This document shows positions 34,778-46,147 of a stretch of 64,000 nucleotides of DNA, in pieces. The stretch's first letter is position 1; the number at the start of each line of letters is the position of its first letter. Source of the stretch: Dermacentor variabilis (lineage: Eukaryota > Arthropoda > Arachnida > Ixodida > Ixodidae); contig NC_134568.1 in the NCBI RefSeq assembly GCF_050947875.1, forward strand, positions 207,602,352 to 207,666,351, given 5' to 3'. The notes below the pieces were generated by a model. That model searched no databases, was not told the origin of the DNA, and saw only the letters and a list, made by a program, of their open reading frames with translations. A program made the translations under genes and the position numbers.

Positions 34778-35310
34778 CTCTCCCCCATATGAAATCATTT
34801 TGGCAATTGTGAAATGACTGTACATTTGCCTATATTGCCTATTCATAACCTAGTCTAAATTAAGTAAGAGTAGCACTGATGTCGCAAAGGCTAGTCAACA
34901 CTTTAGTATCTTGCTAAGGCAGTTTAACCCATTCAGTGCCGTTCTTTTTTTCCTCGAATATTATAAAACAAACTATTTGCTGTTATTCAGAAGACACGCA
35001 GATAAAGGCAAATTCATTCTTGGTATAATCCTCATATTCCTATTTTCGTTTTCTATCTCCTACCTAGTTTCGTTCTAACGCACATGCTTCCTTGATAGCA
35101 CTGCTGTGTCAGGGCTCGAAAAGAGTGTTACTTGCGCTATTGTGCAAATATTTGAATGAAGAATCGCCAAGGTAGAAGTGCACAAAGTCATGGAGCCTTC
35201 CTTCTGATGGGCGGATGTGTGTTCCACAGTGCACCAACAAGAACACAGGCTGAGCAATCCCACAGAGATGAGAAAATATGCTTCTAGAACTACGCAACAG
35301 GTCGGGGAAC
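34778..35310. other. Intron; nothing recognised
   Basis: A/T-rich sequence with no motif-bearing frame between the RTE fragment and the mariner remnant. Confidence 0.45.
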
Positions 35311-35312
35311 TA

Positions 35313-35838
35313 TGAGTGTGAATCAGAAAGTCTTTGCCCCTATATTAGCCAAATTAAGGTACATACTATTTTTCCACATAGTCCCCGCACCGGTTCATAC
35401 ATTTGTCCCATCACAGCACTAAATTTGAGATGCCCCTGTGGTAGAAGTCGTCAGTCAGCAACGCACCCGGCCTCCCCGATTGCTTATTGTCATGCAAGTC
35501 TTCACAGCCTTTTGCCAATTCACAACACCACCACCTCACACTTCTCAATCAAGACACCTTTCCCCATGCATGGGCTGCATTTCCCTGTGGATTTCAGTGG
35601 GTGTTCGTCCCTTGCTCAATAGAAAACAAATTGCATTTCGTTGCTCATACGCTGTGGACGTGTGAAGCGCAACCGCCATCTTAACAACTGACAGCAGCGC
35701 CGTGCCGTGGAGCTACCAGCAGATAAGGCCGGGTCGGTCCACTAAAGGTCCACTGCTGGGAACATGTTGACCGCGCATTTACAGCTGTAGTTTAGCTTAA
35801 AAAAAAGGGAGGGGGCCGAAAACTCTGATTCACCCTCG
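35313..35838 (-). mobile_element. mariner element, internally deleted (526 bp)
   Basis: Both ends carry mariner-type inverted repeats: left TGAGTGTGAATCAGAAAG and right, read inversely, CGAGGGTGAATCAGAG. TA lies on each side (35311-35312 and 35839-35840), the mariner target duplication. The two ends agree at most of the first 17 positions. Inside is a broken transposase on the minus strand. An autonomous mariner is about 1.3 kb, so more than half is missing. Confidence 0.85.
35330..35720 (-). pseudogene. mariner transposase fragments fused by deletion
   Basis: Minus-strand frames give TPTEIHREMQPMHGERCL (N-terminal helix-turn-helix region) and ELAKGCEDLHDNKQSGRPGA followed by LTDDF, which joins directly to FYHRGISNLV ... 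WDKC ... GDYVEK, the conserved mariner C-terminus. The whole DD34D catalytic core is missing between these blocks. There are also stop codons, for example within the C-terminal block. Confidence 0.8.
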
Positions 35839-35979
35839 TACCTCGGAGCTCACCAACTTGCTGCACACATCCGACTGGAAAGAGGGGAGAACGTACGAGT
35901 GTGCCACTGGTACTGAAAGGGTTAACCAAAGCAAATGCCACAAGATGTGGATGCACATCTTAACAAAGAGAAACGTGAA

Positions 35980-36403
35980 CCGGGGTGTGCAAATAATCAT
36001 TTTTGATACCAAATACAAATTAAATAGTGCCAGAATCGAATAAAATATGGAATAGGTTTTGAATAATGAGAAGCCGTTATGACACTTTCTATAAAACAAT
36101 GTTTACATCCTAGTATTCTTAAAGTTGTCAAGTTTGTCATTACATAGTGCGCGTCATGAAGCGTTGCACTGGGCTTTTCATAGAATGTGAATTATCACAG
36201 TATAACCTGTAAAGTTTGACTACCTGAATGATGTAGCCTGCTCCACTGCACAAGTTCTCATGTTTTATGTCTATACTGTGCCCACAGGGGTGAAAACATA
36301 CTGTACTTTTTCTTTGTTCCAATTTTGTTTAATTGGGCGCAGTTGACGTACTGAAATATTCGAAAAGTATTAAGAAAATAATCACATTTACAAATAATGA
36401 CTA
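35980..36403 (+). mobile_element. Left half of a possible hAT-like MITE split by Tigger
   Basis: GGGGTGTGCAAATAATC at about 35982 resembles the common GGGGTGTGCGAAT end of hAT-like MITEs. Sequence to the right of the Tigger element (39371-39460) ends TTTTGAATATTTGCACAC, an approximate inverse. If right, the Tigger element inserted into an older MITE. The ends are diverged and the outer target duplication is not clear. Confidence 0.3.
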
Positions 36404-37109
36404 CAGTCAAAACCCACGATAACGAAATCCCATGGCAACAAAATTCTCGCTGCAACGAAGTATTTTGAGATCTCCGGCGAACGCCCATAGAATTCGATGC
36501 ATTTGTATCTCACGACAACAAAACCTATTTTTACAGCGGTCGCTCATTAGCGAAATTTTCTGAAAGGACAGTCTGCAAATAATCTACTCATGTTACAGTA
36601 AGTGTGTCCAAAAACTGCTCAAACGTATTCGTTGTGCCCTTAAATTGCATAAACTACCACCACAGCTCGCTTGCGTGGCCGCCGCCATTATAGTTGACAA
36701 AAAAAAAAAAAAACTGCAGTGAAGCTATTAGTGGAGCAGTTGCACCTCACAACAGCGATGGGGATCGCAACGGGTCACTGCAGAGTGTCCGCACCAGAAA
36801 TGCAATATTAGTATTTAACTTAAAGAAGACAAGAACAGGAGGCAACCTCGCAGTGGGCATATTTTATTATAATCCTGTGTGCCATCACAGCATGCGCTAA
36901 TGCAGAGTGGAACATGGCATCCCGACTCATAATCCCTGACTAGCCAAATTGACATCCACACTTGAATGCCCGGATAATCCCGATGACACTTTATGCTTTG
37001 TGTGCGGCCACCCATGGCCGTGTGTGTGTGTAGCGTGGTCGCTGCGTATGGTTGTTGCTAGGGCACATCAACTGTGTGTGTGGTGAACGAACCATCTGCT
37101 TTGCCAGCC

Positions 37110-39250
37110 TGCTAACATGCTGCCTCCAGCCAAAAAGTGAGAAATTTATGACTCTACAGGATAAGACGGCAGTTATTGCCCAGGTTAAAAAGGGCAGGAA
37201 CAAAATGGAGATTGCCGACAAATTTGTAATTGCATGCACCTCAAAGTCTACAGTTGCGAAAAACAAGGTTCCATTCTCGGCACGCTTGGAAATGGTACGA
37301 GTGCAAAAAGCAAAACGGTGATGGCTGCAGCGTTCCCAGGTGTCGACAAGGCGGCATTTGCGTGGTTTTGTGAAAGGCATGGCCATTGTCTGGCAGAGTG
37401 CTTCAGGAGAAGGCACTAGACTTTGTGTGCATGCTCGGGCACAATAATTTTAAAGCAAGCCTTGGCTGGTTGAGCTGTTTCAAAGCCTGCCATGACCTAG
37501 TGGCCGAAGTCATCTCGGGGGGGGGGGGCAGCCATCGACCCTGTGGCAACATCGTCGTGGCTGCTGACCAACAAAGAAGTGCTGGACCAGTATAAGTCCT
37601 CAAACATTTACAATGCTGCTGAGACTGCCTTATTCTGCAAGATGCTTCCATCGAAGACCTTGGATGTTTAAAATGCCAGAAATGCCATGGGGAAAACACA
37701 GCAAGCGGTGTGTAACAATTTTTTTGTTCGCTAACATGGACGGCACAGCCAAATGGCCACTGCTTGTAATTGGCATAAGCAAGAGGCCCCGCTGCTTCAA
37801 GGAAAATCGTAGGCTGCCCATACAATACACCGCGAACCTGAAGTCATGGATGACCGGGGCCACACCATATATACTTGTGTAATGACTGCACCCGCTTAAA
37901 AGCCATACCCAGAACTCTGTAGAAAAAATCTCCAAAATATATATATTTAAAAATTACTCGTGCACCCTTGATTTTCGAGACTGTTGGCAGTGTTATCTGT
38001 TGTGGGGTGCGAGAGTTTTGAAAATTTTTTCTTCTTTTATTTCTCTATCTTTTTTTTCTTTCTTACTTTTTTTTTCTTTATTTATTTATTATAATTTTTT
38101 TTAATCGCTGGCAAAACTTAGCAGCCGTGCTGAGTTTTCAGCACCTCCAGGTAGCAAAAGCACAGCCTCCAAGATTTAGCGGCTGCCTCCGAGATGCTGC
38201 CATCACTGGTCTGTGGGGCATCATGATTCATTCCAACAAGCAGGTGATGCACTACGCGAATAGGCAAGAATAGCACAAGCCAGTGCAAGCAAGTACTGTA
38301 GTTCAATAAAGGCAAGTACCACTAGAAATATTTACGTTAAAAAGAAATTGTTGCATCTTTTTCTCCTTGTAATGGCCACACTGCCGATTTTCACCCTAAA
38401 TCATGGGGTCCTACGGCCTACACGAGTACCTACGGCCATTACACGAGTATATACGGTATTTGGCGGCTGGCCTAGAGGCCTTCGATGCCAACATGCAGAA
38501 GGCAGGGAGGTTGGTCTGCCTTTATTTTTTGGATAATTGCAACTCCCATCATGTTGATGATGTGGAGCTTGGAAACATGCACTTAACTTTTTTTTTTTTT
38601 TTAACCGCCAAACTGCACTTTTGTGCTGCAGCCGCTCGATCAAGGTGTCATTCGCAGCATCAAGTGCGTATACAGAGAGAGCAGCGTCTGCTGGTGAACC
38701 TACACCTCAAGCGTCCCGCCAATGTGGACATGTTTATGACGCTTGAGATGGTGGCTGCCGCATGAGTTGTGACGTATCCAGTTGTGATAGCAAATTGTTT
38801 TAAACATGTGGGCTTCATTGCCACTCGGCAGGCACCATGTGCTGATCCAGCGGCACCAGAGGAAGATTTGCTCGAAGGCACACTCTATGATAGTGCTGCC
38901 GGCGCAATGCCGCTATCGCTGGCCAAAGCATGGGCTGAACTTTGTGCCATGGCAAACGGAGTTCCAGTTCGCCTGAGCATCGATAACTTCATTCGTACTG
39001 AGGAAGACATTGTGCACGAATAGACGACCGATGAGGCCATCATAAGTAACATATGCAAAACTGACTACGTCAACGGCAACCAAAAACCAAATCAAGAGAA
39101 GATGACAAACCCGCGAAATGTGTTGACCGCCTTCAACACAATTTTTTTCTTTTCGGCGAGCACAGCGATGATGTGGCAATGGACCACTTTTTGCAGTGCG
39201 AATTCAGAGCTGTCAAATGGCTGTGAGGCAAGGCTCGGCAAAGTAAGCTT
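37110..39250 (+). pseudogene. Tigger transposase (CENP-B-like), broken
   Basis: The order matches the family. First is a CENP-B N-terminal HTH (KFMTLQDKTAVIAQVKKGRN ... IADKF, about 37140-37235). Next is the CENP-B/Tc5 HTH (VDKAAFAWFCERHGHC, then in another frame LQEKALDFVCMLGHNNFKAS ... LSCFK, 37340-37490). The DDE domain follows, with SSNIYNAAETALFCKMLPSK in a mixed frame (37595-37655), an ANMDGTAKWPLLVIG segment (37735-37775) and KENRRLPIQYTANLKSWMTG (37800-37855). A MITE insertion interrupts here. Then come a FLDNCNSHHVDD block (38530-38560), the C-terminal helical region and a TDEAIISNICK tail near 39030. The first acidic catalytic position reads AAET rather than the usual ADET. Many stops and shifts show it is dead. 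Confidence 0.85.
37865..38456. mobile_element. MITE nested inside the Tigger transposase
   Basis: The left end CCATATATACTTGTGTAATG (37865 on) and the inverse of the right end, CCGTATATACTCGTGTAATG (from 38456), agree at 20 of 25 positions. It splits the transposase exactly between KSWMTG and the continuation GLEAFDANMQ. TA follows on the right (38457-38458); the left dinucleotide is CA (37863-37864), probably a mutated TA. The interior is T-rich (38020-38103) and without a supported gene. The ends resemble those of the pogo-type element at 52028, so it is probably a pogo-superfamily MITE. Confidence 0.7.
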
Positions 39251-39833
39251 ACTGACTTCTGGCAATAGTTTTTTTTTTTTTTCCAGCCAATTCGGTCTTT
39301 TGTGTCTCATTCTCGTGCTAACGAAATTTTTCGCTTTCCCCAGCAATTTCGTTATTGCGGGTTTCGACGGTATTCCATTCAAAGACGATTCAATACGAAG
39401 ATTGAATTGAATCGGACACTATTTGGTTTGTTATTCAAAAGTTTTGAATATTTGCACACAAATAAACGTGAATGCCACACAGTCTTTATGTTGTAATCTT
39501 CGTGTCTCTGTTAAGTGACCCTTTTATCTCAAGTTGTACCAACTTATACAGTGAACTGTTTTAGCCACGGAGGTTCTGGCTGTGTGCCTAGTTAGTAGTC
39601 TTTTGTGGGAGTTATCAGGTGTCATTTAAACCTTTCACTCTTGATTATCAGTTCTGTTGTATGCCACTGTTAATGTAAGCTATGAACAATTTCCTTATTT
39701 GGTTTTTGTAGGCATTTAAATATTTGTATTGGACATTTTGCAGTGCATGCATTCGTTTGTGGGTTTGTGTTAGCTGCATGCTATAAACTTTAGCACATGT
39801 AAGTTCAACATGCATGTTGAATTGTTTCCATAG

Positions 39834-39882
39834 AGAGGAGAGGCCAGCCAAAGAACACATTCCTGAGGATGTAGAAATGAAG
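39834..39882 (+). CDS. ACIN1: Acinus small exon (49 nt)
   Basis: The exon lies between TTTCCATAG| and AAG|GTGGGT. Its first base completes the codon left open by the exon ending at 33804, and it then reads EERPAKEHIPEDVEMK and ends in phase 0. It carries no domain of its own. It is accepted because both splice sites and both phases fit, and because it sits between clear acinus exons. Its shortness makes it easy for gene finders to miss. Confidence 0.72.
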
Positions 39883-39940
39883 GTGGGTCAACCAGCTGTT
39901 TTCACCACTATTGGACCTAAGATTGTTTTTGTCTTCAAAG

Positions 39941-40016
39941 GATGATGATGAGAGCCAGCCAGCAGCATCGGAGGCATCGCCACCCAAGTTTAAAACCAGG
40001 AGGATTTCGACTGCGG
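39941..40016 (+). CDS. ACIN1: Acinus exon with KFKTRRIS motif (76 nt)
   Basis: The exon follows TCTTCAAAG| and ends GCGG|GTGAGT. It reads DDDESQPAASEASPPKFKTR, then RISTA plus one base that joins the exon at 50410 to give an alanine codon. The KFKTRRIS end matches the basic R-(K/R)-IS stretch found just before the RKRRWG block in vertebrate acinus. The phase agrees on both sides. Confidence 0.78.
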
Positions 40017-41600
40017 GTGAGTTAATTAAACCATGGTTACTGTCATTATTCAGATTGTACAGACTGGCCTAAAAGATTACAGGATGGGGGATTTAATAAA
40101 AAGCTAAATATTTCCTGAGCCTGGCCACACAGCCAAAATTTCATATGTGATGTGCATACACATGTACATGACCAACATAGCGCTGTAGTGTTGCGATAGC
40201 TGCAAGCTAAAATTGTCTAATAACTTAATACTAATAATAACTCTAATCTAATAAACTTTTAGCCCTGCCTGTGCATGGCTCAAGCTATGCTTTAGGACTT
40301 TGTTTTTGTCCTGTTCTTTTGTATAGACCAAAGTACAATAGCGAAACTTTGCATCCTTCTAAATGTTAACTTAAAGCTTGCATACTTTTGTAGAGGTTAA
40401 AGCTGTAGAATAAGCCTGTATGGTCATAAGCATTTTATTATAAATGCTTGGTACATTATATCGGCTTGCACAAAATACAAAATGATTTTAACCCTTTCAA
40501 AGTTGTGCATAGCTTTTTTTTATGAATTCTAGATTTTGAATGTTTTGAGCAACTTATTTCAGGAATATAGACAAGGAACTCCCTTTCAGATGACGTTATA
40601 GCAACATATATTTTGAAGCATTTTGTGTGCAGTAAATACCTATGGTTTATTCTTCAATAAGTGGTTCCACTCATGTGCCAATTGTGCCAAACTGCGCCAG
40701 AAAGGTTTTGCTGTGCCGACCTGATTATTGCATGAAAATGCGGCAAAAAAAGCTTCAGAATTTAGTGGTATCTACCATTAGCTGCCGTGGCAAAACATGC
40801 ACAGCCTGATTATCTCCGAACCATGGATTTTGGTTAATCCTTCCCCTGTATCCAAAATCCTGGTTTTTCATAGCTGTGCGAAGCTGTGGATCACAAAAGG
40901 ATTACTGGTGAGCAATTAAACGTGGTCAGTTCTCACTCTTGGGTAGCTGACCTGTCTGTTGCTGCAAGCTCCTCATCATGCGTGCCAGTTTGAACATGTT
41001 GCCGTCAACACAAACATGTACTACAATCTTCTTTTTTCTTTTTTTTCTTTTTTTTTGCTCATAAATTAACTGCTAAAACTAAGTGGGATCTAAAGTGTAT
41101 TTAGTAGCAATAGATCATCATATTTAAACCTCTGGAACAAGCAAGTTAATGCCATGTTTGCAAGCATTATTTACCAGTTTCGTACATGATCAATCTGAAG
41201 TGGAAGCTCAGCCAGCATCTACCAATCTAAAAGTGACATAATGCTTCCCTTTGGTATCCCTTTAATGCCCATTTATAGATAGCTTCTATCTGCACTTGTG
41301 AGAGATTGTGAACTGATAAATGCACTCTGTATGTGGGGGTGGCTTAAAGCCATCTTGAAATAATGCTTGCAGTGTCTAATAATATGTGTAGTGAATTGTA
41401 CAGTTCACTGAGAAATTGGCATGCTGTGTGTGATTTAGCTTTTCCACACGCTCTGGATGTCACTTTTGTATTCAGTTTTATGCTTCTGGAAAACCCCCTT
41501 GAAAATTTTTGCATAGTTTTTTATTTTACACATCGAATTAGATACATATCGAACTTTTTTGTGATCCCCTTCAGATTCGATAAATCTGGGTTCGACTGTA
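40017..41600. other. Acinus intron; nothing coding recognised
   Basis: A/T-rich intron with T-runs near 41040-41056. A GGGTTCGACTGTA at 41588-41600 looks like the right end of a Tigger-like element, but I could not find its left end. Confidence 0.45.
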
Positions 41601-41608
41601 TTGTCTAT

Positions 41609-42327
41609 AAGTTGTAAAATCTCGTTGAAAATCACATGCAAAAGTATAGCGATGTGCTACGAATACATCGAAATTCAGTTCACTGCCACATGTGATTTAT
41701 CGAACGCTGCGCTGCGCCCCTGCAAGTGTGCTCCTCCTAACAGACTCAATCGCTTTCTCGTGTTGTTAGTTAATGCTGACAAATCTGAAAGGGCACTGTT
41801 TTGGCAGATGCTGTCAAACAAGAGATTGAATCTGGAGGGCGGTACATGAAGGAAAAATTAGCAGGGCTCTCAGTTTTGCTAGCTGTGCATATTGGTGGCT
41901 CGTGTAAACTGCAGCCGTTTGTTCACCGGCAAGAGCAGATCACCCACTCTGCTTCAAGAACGCAAAAGGCCTCCTGGTCTGATATGCTTTCCACAAGAAA
42001 GCATGGATGAAGCGCCCTGTGCTTTTGCGCAAGAAAGCGCAAAGCGCAAAAGCACAGGGTGCTTGGAGGCCGTTCTGATCCGTGGTCCTGATCTCTGAGG
42101 CTTGTTGTTCTGCCGAGCCGCCCGATGGAGACGACGCACCGCCGTGTTTGTGCGACGAAAAGTGAAAACACTACGTGTTAACCGACACGTACGCAATAAG
42201 CTAGTACGGTTTATGCGGATATAAAACACATTATGTTCAATGGCCAGTGAGTCGGGGATTTGACTTTACTACTTTTAAAACGAAACTACTGTTTAAGCGT
42301 GCATGGTTTAACGAGGTTTTACTCTAT
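41609..42327. mobile_element. Possible Tigger-like MITE
   Basis: TGTAAAATCTCGTTGAAA near 41613 is an approximate inverse of TTTAACGAGGTTTTACTC at 42309-42326. A TA follows on the right (42327-42328). The left terminus is too diverged to fix the exact end. No transposase remnant is seen. Confidence 0.35.
42015..42059. repeat. Perfect 16-bp inverted repeat with 13-nt loop
   Basis: CCCTGTGCTTTTGCGC at 42015-42030 is matched exactly by its inverse at 42044-42059. The loop itself repeats the AAAGCGC motif. Confidence 0.88.
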
Positions 42328-42329
42328 TC

Positions 42330-42705
42330 TCCTGATTATAGGATGTTAGCTAATGTTTAGCAAAAGAGTTCATCGGTGATGGCTACGATACTTGAGAGAA
42401 GGTGGTTCCATTCCTGAAGTGTACGAGGGATGAAAGATTAAAAGGAAGACTGTCTAACATGAGTCAATTCCTACCTTACTGCGACGATCAACGCGGTTTG
42501 AAATGTACTGAGGCCGCAGTGTGAAGTTGGTGAAGTGTGGTGTGATGGGAACTTTTATGAAATGGCATGACGGGTGACTTCGTGGACCAAGTGCTAGGTT
42601 AGTTTGCATTGAGGTTATATTTGCAGTGCGGTTATCATTAGAAATAATGAGACGAGTAGAGTTTTGTACTAGTTCAAGTAAGTAACAAGACGAGGTGATG
42701 GACAC
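42330..42705 (-). mobile_element. L2/CR1-type LINE, 3' coding fragment, antisense
   Basis: The minus strand reads YLLELVQNSTRLIISNDNRT ... TSMQTNL, then PQYISNRVDRRSKVGIDSC, and in a shifted frame FIPRTLQEWNHLLSSIVAIT. These are the conserved blocks of the C-terminal end of L2/CR1 reverse transcriptases (LE-VQ-RAARFI, then R-H ... then FFPRTI-EWN-L). The first frame is open only to 42454 and the second follows after a shift. It is a short dead fragment abutting the LINE that starts near 42698. Confidence 0.7.
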
Positions 42706-42863
42706 AACAAATACAACTCCGGCATCTCAGATGCCCAAACAACGGCGCAGCTCTCTCAAACGCACCGGGAAGAAAGAAAAACTCCGTATCACGGGGCCTG
42801 GAAAGGCCTCATCAGCTAATCTAATCTATATCTCTTAGGCACACAGCTCAAAACATATATAAT

Positions 42864-43837
42864 ATGGACACACAGATATCACAGTGGAATGTAAGGGGTT
42901 TACTCCACAACCTAGATGACATTAAGGAACTTTTACATAGGTACACTCCAAAGGTGCTGTGTGTCCAAGAAACACATCTTAAACCTTCACAAACAAACTT
43001 TCTCCGGCAGTATGCTATTTTCCGAAAAGACCGCAACGAGGCCCTTGCCTCGTCGGTTGGTAGGGCAATAATAGTCGATAAGAGTGTTGCTTGTCGGCAG
43101 TTACAGCTTAAAACGCCCCTAGAGGCAGTTGCAGTCAGAGCAGTGCTTTTTAGTAAGCTGCTGACAATTGCATCTTTATACATTCCCCCCAACTGTCAAC
43201 TCTCCAAAACTGAATTTGAAAGCTTTATTGCGCAACTCCCGGAACCATACATTGTCATTGGAGACTTAAATGCTCATCATACCTTGTGGGGTGACTCTCG
43301 GTGTGATGCCAGAGGGCGTCTGATTGAAAACTTCCTCTTCAGTACAGGTGCATGCTTGCTAAATAAGGAGGAGCCAACTTTTTACAGCGTTGCGAACAAG
43401 ACATTTTCATCTATAGATTTATCCATTGTTTCAAGTACAGTCGTGCCGTACTTGGAGTGGAAAGTACATACGGGAGTGATCATTTCCCGATTGTTTTAAA
43501 ATTAAGGAAACTGGACGAATGTTATCCACATGTACCCCAGTGGAAAGCTGACTCAGCGAACTGGCAGCGATACAGAGAGCTGACATATATGACCTGTGAT
43601 GATATTCGTGCGCTTAGTGTTGACGTAGCATCAATATGTATCCCGCAAACAAATGCACCGCCTAATAATCGACGTGTTCCAGCACGAAAGAAAGCACAAA
43701 AGAAACAGAATAAGGCTTGGAATCAGCTCCGTGACTCTCCAAGTATCGAAAACCTTATCAGCTTTAAGAAAATAAAATCAGAAGGCAGAAGAACGCGCCG
43801 CCGTGCCAAAAGGGATAGCTGGCCTGGAACAGGGTAA
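42864..43837 (+). pseudogene. I-type LINE endonuclease domain
   Basis: The frame from ATG at 42864 reads QWNVRGLLHNLDDIKELL, LCVQETHLK (catalytic E), ASLYIPPN, VIGDLNAHHTLWG (catalytic D/N/H), RGRLIENF and SSIDLSIVS. A one-base shift near 43465 then gives the GSDHFPIVLKL block, the C-terminal catalytic D-H pair. This is a complete APE-type endonuclease order. The frame shift, and a stop at 43835, break it. Confidence 0.85.
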
Positions 43838-44005
43838 ACAAATTAAAAGGCCGCGAAACTCGTCCTCTACCATTAGTAAACACACAAGCAGACACTCTTG
43901 AGAACCAAGCTGATTGTTTAGGAGCACATTTCGAGCACATTTCCAGTACATCTCATTACACAGAATACATTCCTAAAATACCAGCGACTAGCAGAACAGC
44001 TGCAT

Positions 44006-45500
44006 TTGGGTCGGAAAAGCACATCCAATGAAGTATACAATTGTCCATTTGGAATGGCTGAGTTCCAGGCCTCACTGAACTGTTGCAACAAGTCCGCTCC
44101 AAGAAGTGACAGAATAATGTATGAGATGATCAGACACTTACACCCTGAAAACCAAAAAACACTACTGTCGCTCTTCAATTCCATGTTCTCTGCTGGCTAC
44201 ATTCCTTCTGTCTGGAAAGACGCAATCGTAATCCCTATTCTTAAAGAGGGCAAGGACCCTTCCTCACCCAACAGTTATAGGCCTATAACTCTGACAAGTT
44301 GTCTATGCAAATTATTTGAGAAAATGGTTAACTGTCGCCTCATTCGTTTTCTTGAAAGCAGCAAGATACTCAATCCCTTTCAGTGCGGTTTTAGGGAGGG
44401 TAGATCCACAACAGATCACCTTGTCTGCATCGAGACAAATATCTGTGATGCCTTTGTCCACAAACAGTTTTTCCTGTCAGTATTTTTAGATATGGAAAAG
44501 GCATACGACACAACCTGACTTTCGTGTTAGAGTTGGTAACATTCTGTCTCGTCCATTTGCGCAAGAGGCTGGTGTTCCACAAGGTGGTGTGCTGAGCTGC
44601 ACTCTTTTTATTGTCAAAATGAACTCGATCCAGACTGCCATACCACATACTGTTTTATTCTGTATATGTGGATGACATCCAGATAGGTTTCAAATCATGT
44701 AACCTAAGTATCTGCGAGCGACAAGTACAGCTTTGCATAAGTTATCTAAGTGGGCGGGCAAAAACGGTTTCAAGCTAAACCCACAAAAAAGTACATGCAT
44801 CCTGTTTTCTAACAAGAGAGGCATACTTGCGGACCCCGCAATAGATCTAAATGGAGAACGGCTATCTGTGAGCCATGAACACAAATTTCTAGAGATCCTT
44901 TTAGACAGTAAGCTGTTTTCTGTACCACACCTGAAGTATCTAAAATCAAAATGCCTCAAGACTATGAATCTGCTGAAGCGCTTGTCATGCACATCTTGGG
45001 GAAGTGACAGGCGGTGCCTTTGAAAACTTTACAAAAGTCTAATATTAACACGGCTTTACCATGGAGCAATAGTCTATAATTCTGCTGCACCTAGCGCTTT
45101 GAAAGTGCTAGATCCTATTCACCACTTAGGTATTCGCCTTGCTACAGGCGCCTTTAGGACTAGCCCTGTGCAAAGCCTCTACGTTCAATCAAACAAATGG
45201 TCATTGTACTACCAAAGGACATATTTAACTTTCTCCTACGCCCTGAAAGTTAGCTCAGATATTAAACATCCTTGTCATTCTACTATATGCGACTTGTCCA
45301 CTGCTAGGCTGTTATGTAATCGCCCAGCCACTAGGCCTCCTCTGTCTCTCCGGTTGCAAGCAGTCTCAGAAAAAACAGGGGTCCCTCTTTTACACAATGT
45401 CCTAATGGCTCCTACATGGCTTCCACCGCCTTGTGAGTGGCAGACTATCCAATGTGACATCTTCCTTAGAAATATCGAAACGAGCCCCGGAGGCACACAT
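44006..45500 (+). pseudogene. I-type LINE reverse transcriptase with internal deletion
   Basis: The open frame at 44006-44518 holds SAPRSDRIMYEMIRHL, WKDAIVIPILKEGKDPSSPN, YRPITLTSCLCKLFEKM, GFREGRSTTDHL and FLDMEKAYDTT (block A). The next block, FRVRVGNILS ... AGVPQGGVLSCTLFIVKMN (block B), follows immediately at about 44519, so roughly 100 bp of the usual spacing is missing. The YVDD active site is near 44665-44678, then NPQKSTCILFSNKRG and KFLEILLDSKL. Later blocks (LYHGAIVYNSAA; LGIRLATGAFRTSPVQSLYV) complete the thumb region. Confidence 0.85.
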
Positions 45501-46147
45501 ATATTCGCATTTTCTGGAACTTAAGAAGTACTCCTGTGATGAATTTTATACAGATGCTTTGAAGTCTCCTGCTGGTGTTGCTTACGCAGCTCTAGGACCC
45601 TCATTTTTAACAACTGGAGCACTAAACCTACACACCAGTATCTTTACAGCTGAAGCATACGCTATACTTAAGGCTGTTTAACACATACGGCTCACAAATA
45701 TCGCTAAGGCTATTGTCTTCACAGACTCATTAAGTGTAATGAGAGCCCTAATTAGCCTACGAGAACACAAGAACTCAGTTTTGAATGAACCTTGTTGTGC
45801 TACCGTGTACCTTGATAGAATGAACCTTGTTGAATATACCTTGTTGTGCTCTGCAAATATGTGCAACCAAGTGATTGTCTTATGCTGGGTACCTGGCCAC
45901 AGGGGTATAGAAGGCAATGTGGCTGCTGACGAAATTACTGCTTCAGTGAGTTTTAGCGACAAAGATGGAAATACACCCATCCCTGCCACAGACCTAAAGC
46001 CTTTTCTGCGCCGTAAATTGAGGAATCATTGGCAAGACAAGTGGGATACACAAGCAATGAATAAATTTCACATTGTAAAACCAAAACTGGGGAACTGGAT
46101 AAGTGGAAAAACAGCACGGTACAAGGAAGTACTTCTCTGCCGATTAA

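Larger units (their letters stand above)
36404..39370 (+). mobile_element. Tigger-type (pogo superfamily) DNA transposon
   Basis: The left end CAGTCAAAACCCACGATAAC (36404 on) and the inverse of the right end, CCGTCGAAACCCGCAATAAC (from 39370), agree at 21 of the first 25 positions. TA lies on both sides (36402-36403 and 39371-39372), as expected for pogo/Tigger. The interior holds a decayed CENP-B-like transposase on the + strand and a second, younger element at 37865-38456. Confidence 0.9.

Noticed and set aside
41588..41600. A Tigger element ending at 41600
   Set aside because: Only a right-end-like GGGTTCGACTGTA is visible; no partner upstream.
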